A DNA stretch of 64,000 nt, from positions 124,001-188,000 of the forward strand of contig NZ_JAFBFC010000004.1 of NCBI RefSeq assembly GCF_016909075.1, given 5' to 3'. The number at the start of each line of letters is the position of its first letter. The first letter of the stretch is position 1. Positions 61,773-64,000 of this stretch are shown one piece after another. This stretch comes from Priestia iocasae (GTDB lineage: Bacteria > Bacillota > Bacilli > Bacillales > Bacillaceae_H). Position numbers and translations under genes: made by a program. Under the pieces are notes generated by a model. The model was not told the origin of the DNA. It was given only the letters and a program-made list of their open reading frames with translations, and made no database searches.

Positions 61773-62291
61773 ATGAAAACGTTAGTGATTGTTGCACACT
61801 CAAATATAAATCAATCAAATGTTAATCAAGCATGGATGAATCGTCTAAAAGAAGAAGATCAAGTAACGGTACATGAATTATATAAAGAATACCCAGAAGG
61901 TCGTATTAACGTTGAAAAAGAGCAAACATTACTTCTTGAGCATGATCGTGTTGTGTTTCAATTCCCATTCTATTGGTACAGTAGCCCAGCTTTATTAAAA
62001 GAGTGGCAAGATGTTGTGTTAACGTATGGATGGGCATATGGTGCGCAAGGAACAAAATTACACGGAAAAGAATTTATGCTGGCAATTTCAACTGGTGGCC
62101 CAGCAGAAGCCTACCAAGCAGGAGGGTATAATCATTATTCCATGAGTGAGCTAACAAAGCCGTTTCAAGCGATGGCGAATTTGACTGGAATGAGATTTTT
62201 ACCGACTTTTGCATTGCAAGGTGTTCGAATACTAACAGACGAACAATTACAAGCAAGTGCAGAAGCATTAGTTGATGCAGTAACAAACTAA
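61773..62291 (+). CDS. NAD(P)H-dependent oxidoreductase, YwrO/KefF-like flavodoxin fold
   Basis: A 172-aa flavodoxin-fold quinone/nitro reductase: VIVAHSNINQSNVNQAWMNR, VFQFPFYWYSSPALLKEWQD and AISTGGPAEAYQAGGYNHYS for FMN and active site. It reduces quinones or nitro compounds by two electrons. ATG after AAGAGGC. The 306-bp divergent region to the quinone oxidoreductase holds two promoters and the shared operator motif. Hairpin 62290-62322 ends it. Confidence 0.92.
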   Translation: MKTLVIVAHSNINQSNVNQAWMNRLKEEDQVTVHELYKEYPEGRINVEKEQTLLLEHDRVVFQFPFYWYSSPALLKEWQDVVLTYGWAYGAQGTKLHGKEFMLAISTGGPAEAYQAGGYNHYSMSELTKPFQAMANLTGMRFLPTFALQGVRILTDEQLQASAEALVDAVTN

Positions 62292-62322
62292 AAAAGCAGG
62301 AGCAGATGCTCTTGCTTTTTTA
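62290..62322. terminator. bidirectional terminator
   Basis: AAAAAGCAGGAGC pairs with GCTCTTGCTTTTT around AGAT. It serves the ywrO-like gene and the convergent fosB. Confidence 0.85.
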
Positions 62323-62739
62323 GTTGTAAAATGTCATGTGCTTTTTTTCTTGTTGATAGTAACGTAGACGGTTTTCTAAGCTACCTGTGTGGAATTCAAA
62401 TTTATGACCATCTGGATCTGTAAAATAAATAGATTGTTTATCGCGCTCATCCCGCTCACGACCAGGTAGTATATGGACGTGTAAGGCTTGCAATTTGTTG
62501 ACCATCATATCCATATCTTTTTCATCAATTGAGAAAGCAATATGTGTGTATGATTGATGGATCTCATCTCGTGGAATATCAGGCTCTTCATTTAAAGCTA
62601 GCCATATGCCCTTGACATCAAAGTAAGCAGTTGAACGACCTTTTACTAGTAATGTTGCATCAAATACTTGCTCGTAAAATGTGATAGAACGCTCTAAGTT
62701 TGAGACCGAGAATAAAAAGTGATTAAGACCTTGAATCAT
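62320..62739 (-). CDS. fosB: FosB metallothiol transferase
   Basis: A 139-aa VOC-fold enzyme: [46 protein letters not shown], and [20 protein letters not shown] supplying the His and Glu metal ligands, ending with the family-typical [13 protein letters not shown]. It transfers bacillithiol (or cysteine) to fosfomycin. ATG 62739 is chosen over TTG 62754 because GGAG lies 9 nt upstream. It fits a bacillithiol-producing organism together with the BstA-like enzyme at 23937. Confidence 0.93.
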   Translation of the reverse strand: MIQGLNHFLFSVSNLERSITFYEQVFDATLLVKGRSTAYFDVKGIWLALNEEPDIPRDEIHQSYTHIAFSIDEKDMDMMVNKLQALHVHILPGRERDERDKQSIYFTDPDGHKFEFHTGSLENRLRYYQQEKKHMTFYN

Positions 62740-62943
62740 TTTGCTTATCTCCAATCATTTTGTTATGTATCTATGTATTGAAAAAGAGTATATTCATAAC
62801 CTATAAAAGATTTGTCTTACTGATTTTAGCAACTTGTAAAACCAATAAGAGTAACAAATGCATCTTCAGTTAAAACAAGCTTTACTCATCCATTTTCTTC
62901 TATATACTTATAGTATTATAAATAACTAGAAAAGGAGAGCACG

Positions 62944-63453
62944 ATGGACGGAAAAATTATTATCAACGAGTACACGTCTGAGTGGAAAAAGCAATTTCAG
63001 CAGGAAGGTGAATTACTTACAAGTATTCTGAAAGAGAAAGCAATTAAAATTGAGCACATCGGCAGCACAGCAGTAGAAGGACTAGCCTCAAAGTCACTAA
63101 TCGATTTGATGCTTGGGGTTCATGAACTAGGTGTAGTAGATGCGTTTATTGAACCGCTAGCCAAAATAGGATATGAACAGGTTATGCATGAGGCATTTCC
63201 AAACCGTCGTTTTTTTAGGAAAGGAAAGTGGCGAGCGGGAACACATCATTTGCATGTTTACGTATACAGCAGTGAAGAGTGGACCAATCAGCTATTGTTC
63301 CGAGATTATCTTAGAAGTAATCAATCAGTAAGAGAAGCTTATGCAAATCTCAAAATAGATCTTGCCAATCAGTATCCATATGACCGTGTTTCTTATACGA
63401 ATGCTAAATCTGCGTTCATTGAAACCATCATTGTAACGGCAAAATCTCAATAA
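62944..63453 (+). CDS. GrpB-family protein (nucleotidyltransferase fold)
   Basis: A 169-aa GrpB/UPF0157 protein: opening IINEYTSEWKKQFQQEGELL, IEHIGSTAVEGLASKSLIDL with the GS...D...D nucleotidyltransferase motif, and FRKGKWRAGTHHLHVY. The family is uncharacterised beyond fold and sometimes is fused to dephospho-CoA kinase. ATG after AAAAGGAGAGC. Confidence 0.92.
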   Translation: MDGKIIINEYTSEWKKQFQQEGELLTSILKEKAIKIEHIGSTAVEGLASKSLIDLMLGVHELGVVDAFIEPLAKIGYEQVMHEAFPNRRFFRKGKWRAGTHHLHVYVYSSEEWTNQLLFRDYLRSNQSVREAYANLKIDLANQYPYDRVSYTNAKSAFIETIIVTAKSQ

Positions 63454-63464
63454 TGTTGCAGCAA

Positions 63465-63494
63465 AAAATCCTGCTTGACGATAGGCAGGATTTT
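63465..63494. terminator. bidirectional terminator
   Basis: AAAATCCTGC (63465-63474) and GCAGGATTTT (63485-63494), perfect 10-bp arms. It separates grpB-like and yolD-like genes. Confidence 0.85.
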
Positions 63495-63499
63495 ACTAC

Positions 63500-63682
63500 T
63501 TAATAAATTTCTTTAATACCAGACAGGCGAATAGAGAAAACATTTTCATTTTCATCTTTTAGTGAAAGCGTTTGCTCATTTAGGTTTAAATGATGAACCT
63601 GACCTTTAATTGTTTGAAGTAGCCCATCTTTATAATAATTGATGGTAATGAAGCCTTTTTTGCGCAATGCTTTTAAAATCAT
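63500..63682 (-). CDS. Short YolD-like protein
   Basis: A 60-aa protein whose GFITINYYKDGLLQTIKGQV and VHHLNLNEQTLSLKDENENV pattern, and C-terminal IRLSGIKEIY, match the C-terminal half of YolD-like proteins (usually about 110 aa). The N-terminal part is absent and the ATG follows a good GAGGAG, so it may be a genuine short form. YolD proteins often partner Y-family polymerases; none is adjacent. Cre-like sites lie within the gene (63563-63576, perfect) and upstream (63773-63786, one mismatch). Confidence 0.7.
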   Translation of the reverse strand: MILKALRKKGFITINYYKDGLLQTIKGQVHHLNLNEQTLSLKDENENVFSIRLSGIKEIY

Positions 63683-63838
63683 TTTTTATTCTCCTCTCTA
63701 GAGTTTATTTATAATAAATTTGTTTGTAAGATTGATGTTATTCGTTATTATATATTCATTATATACGAAAATAGTAAGCGTTTTCATTAATTATTTGAAC
63801 AAATTGTGAAAAATGTTCAAAAAGTTGTGTTCAGAATT

Positions 63839-63864
63839 AAAAGCTCCTCTTGTTGAGGAGCTTT
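63839..63864 (-). terminator. hairpin at the end of the rightmost gene
   Basis: AAAGCTCCTC and GAGGAGCTTT pair around TTGTT. For the minus-strand gene it is followed by TTTAATTC. Confidence 0.7.
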
Positions 63865-64000
63865 AGTTCGTTTTCATTAGTTGATAAACAAAATCATCCC
63901 AGTTATGTTCCATCGTCTTCATCCACTTTATTGTATAGAACGCTTTTTCAATTTGGTTTTTTACTATTTTTTCATCATTGACTCCATCTCTATAGCGACC
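63863..64000 (-). CDS. 3' end of an unidentified gene (partial)
   Basis: The minus strand is open from the window edge to TAA at 63863, encoding 45 residues ending WMKTMEHNWDDFVYQLMKTN. It is hydrophilic and helical and ends just at a terminator, so it is probably a real C-terminus. The start and function lie outside the window. Confidence 0.6.
   Translation of the reverse strand, partial: GRYRDGVNDEKIVKNQIEKAFYTIKWMKTMEHNWDDFVYQLMKTN

Noticed and set aside
1-64000. rRNA, tRNA or CRISPR arrays
   Set aside because: No tRNA cloverleaf, rRNA-like segment or regularly spaced direct repeats were recognised anywhere in the window.

Overview
The window looks like chromosome from a low-GC, endospore-forming Bacillaceae (Bacillus/Priestia-like). 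Supporting signs are strong AGGAGG-type ribosome sites, GTG/TTG starts, a CwlJ-type spore cortex hydrolase, bacillithiol enzymes (BstA-like and FosB), CcpA cre sites, a BirA-type operator, a LexA (DinR) box and a Gram-positive T-box leader. No rRNA, tRNA or CRISPR array was seen.

Layout. (1) 0.4-13.3 kb is an accessory, defence-like island. It holds a PLD/DEAH/DUF3427 helicase convergent with a NUDIX hydrolase, a DUF262-DUF1524 (GmrSD-type) nuclease, and a four-gene unit made of a 1389-aa protein with helix-hairpin-helix and sigma-region-4-like modules, a 55-aa protein, a DndD/Rad50-like ATPase and a 148-aa partner. (2) 13.4-22.1 kb has a cytochrome P450 followed by a 7 kb sugar-uptake module (ABC binding protein, two permeases, Gfo/Idh/MocA dehydrogenase, TIM-barrel isomerase, DUF624 protein, LacI regulator). 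A 3' remnant of a second P450 lies on the far side. (3) 22.1-25.1 kb has a DUF3221 lipoprotein, a frameshifted small membrane gene, a WHH/HNH-like protein, BstA and a GNAT enzyme behind a tiny ORF. (4) 25.2-34.1 kb has a BASS transporter divergent from an IclR regulator that seems to use an ATA start, then a TRAP transporter operon with SDR, PPC-domain protein, acyl-CoA ligase, thiolase and DUF35 protein, with a cre site at its head. (5) 34.1-35.1 kb is a VOC gene bracketed by inverted repeats. (6) 35-43.8 kb holds mixed housekeeping and accessory genes. (7) 44-48.9 kb is a bioY-yhfT-yhfS-MaoC-MaoC-SDR operon behind a BirA-type operator. (8) 48.9-50.5 kb is a serine-type T-box controlling an MFS transporter. 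(9) 50.6-58.9 kb has cwlJ, then a SWIM/HEAT/MoxR-ATPase/DUF5682/VWA operon whose promoter contains a LexA box. (10) 59-64 kb holds small stress-type genes: two divergent oxidoreductases sharing a palindromic operator, FosB, GrpB, a short YolD-like gene and the 3' end of another gene.

The best candidates for little-described systems are the giant-protein/DndD-like unit at 6.4-13.3 kb and the SOS-promoter five-gene operon at 51.2-58.9 kb. The serine T-box/MFS pair and the biotin-controlled acyl-CoA operon are the most testable regulatory stories. Everything here was read by eye from the sequence. Family names rest on recognised motifs, and no database search was run.
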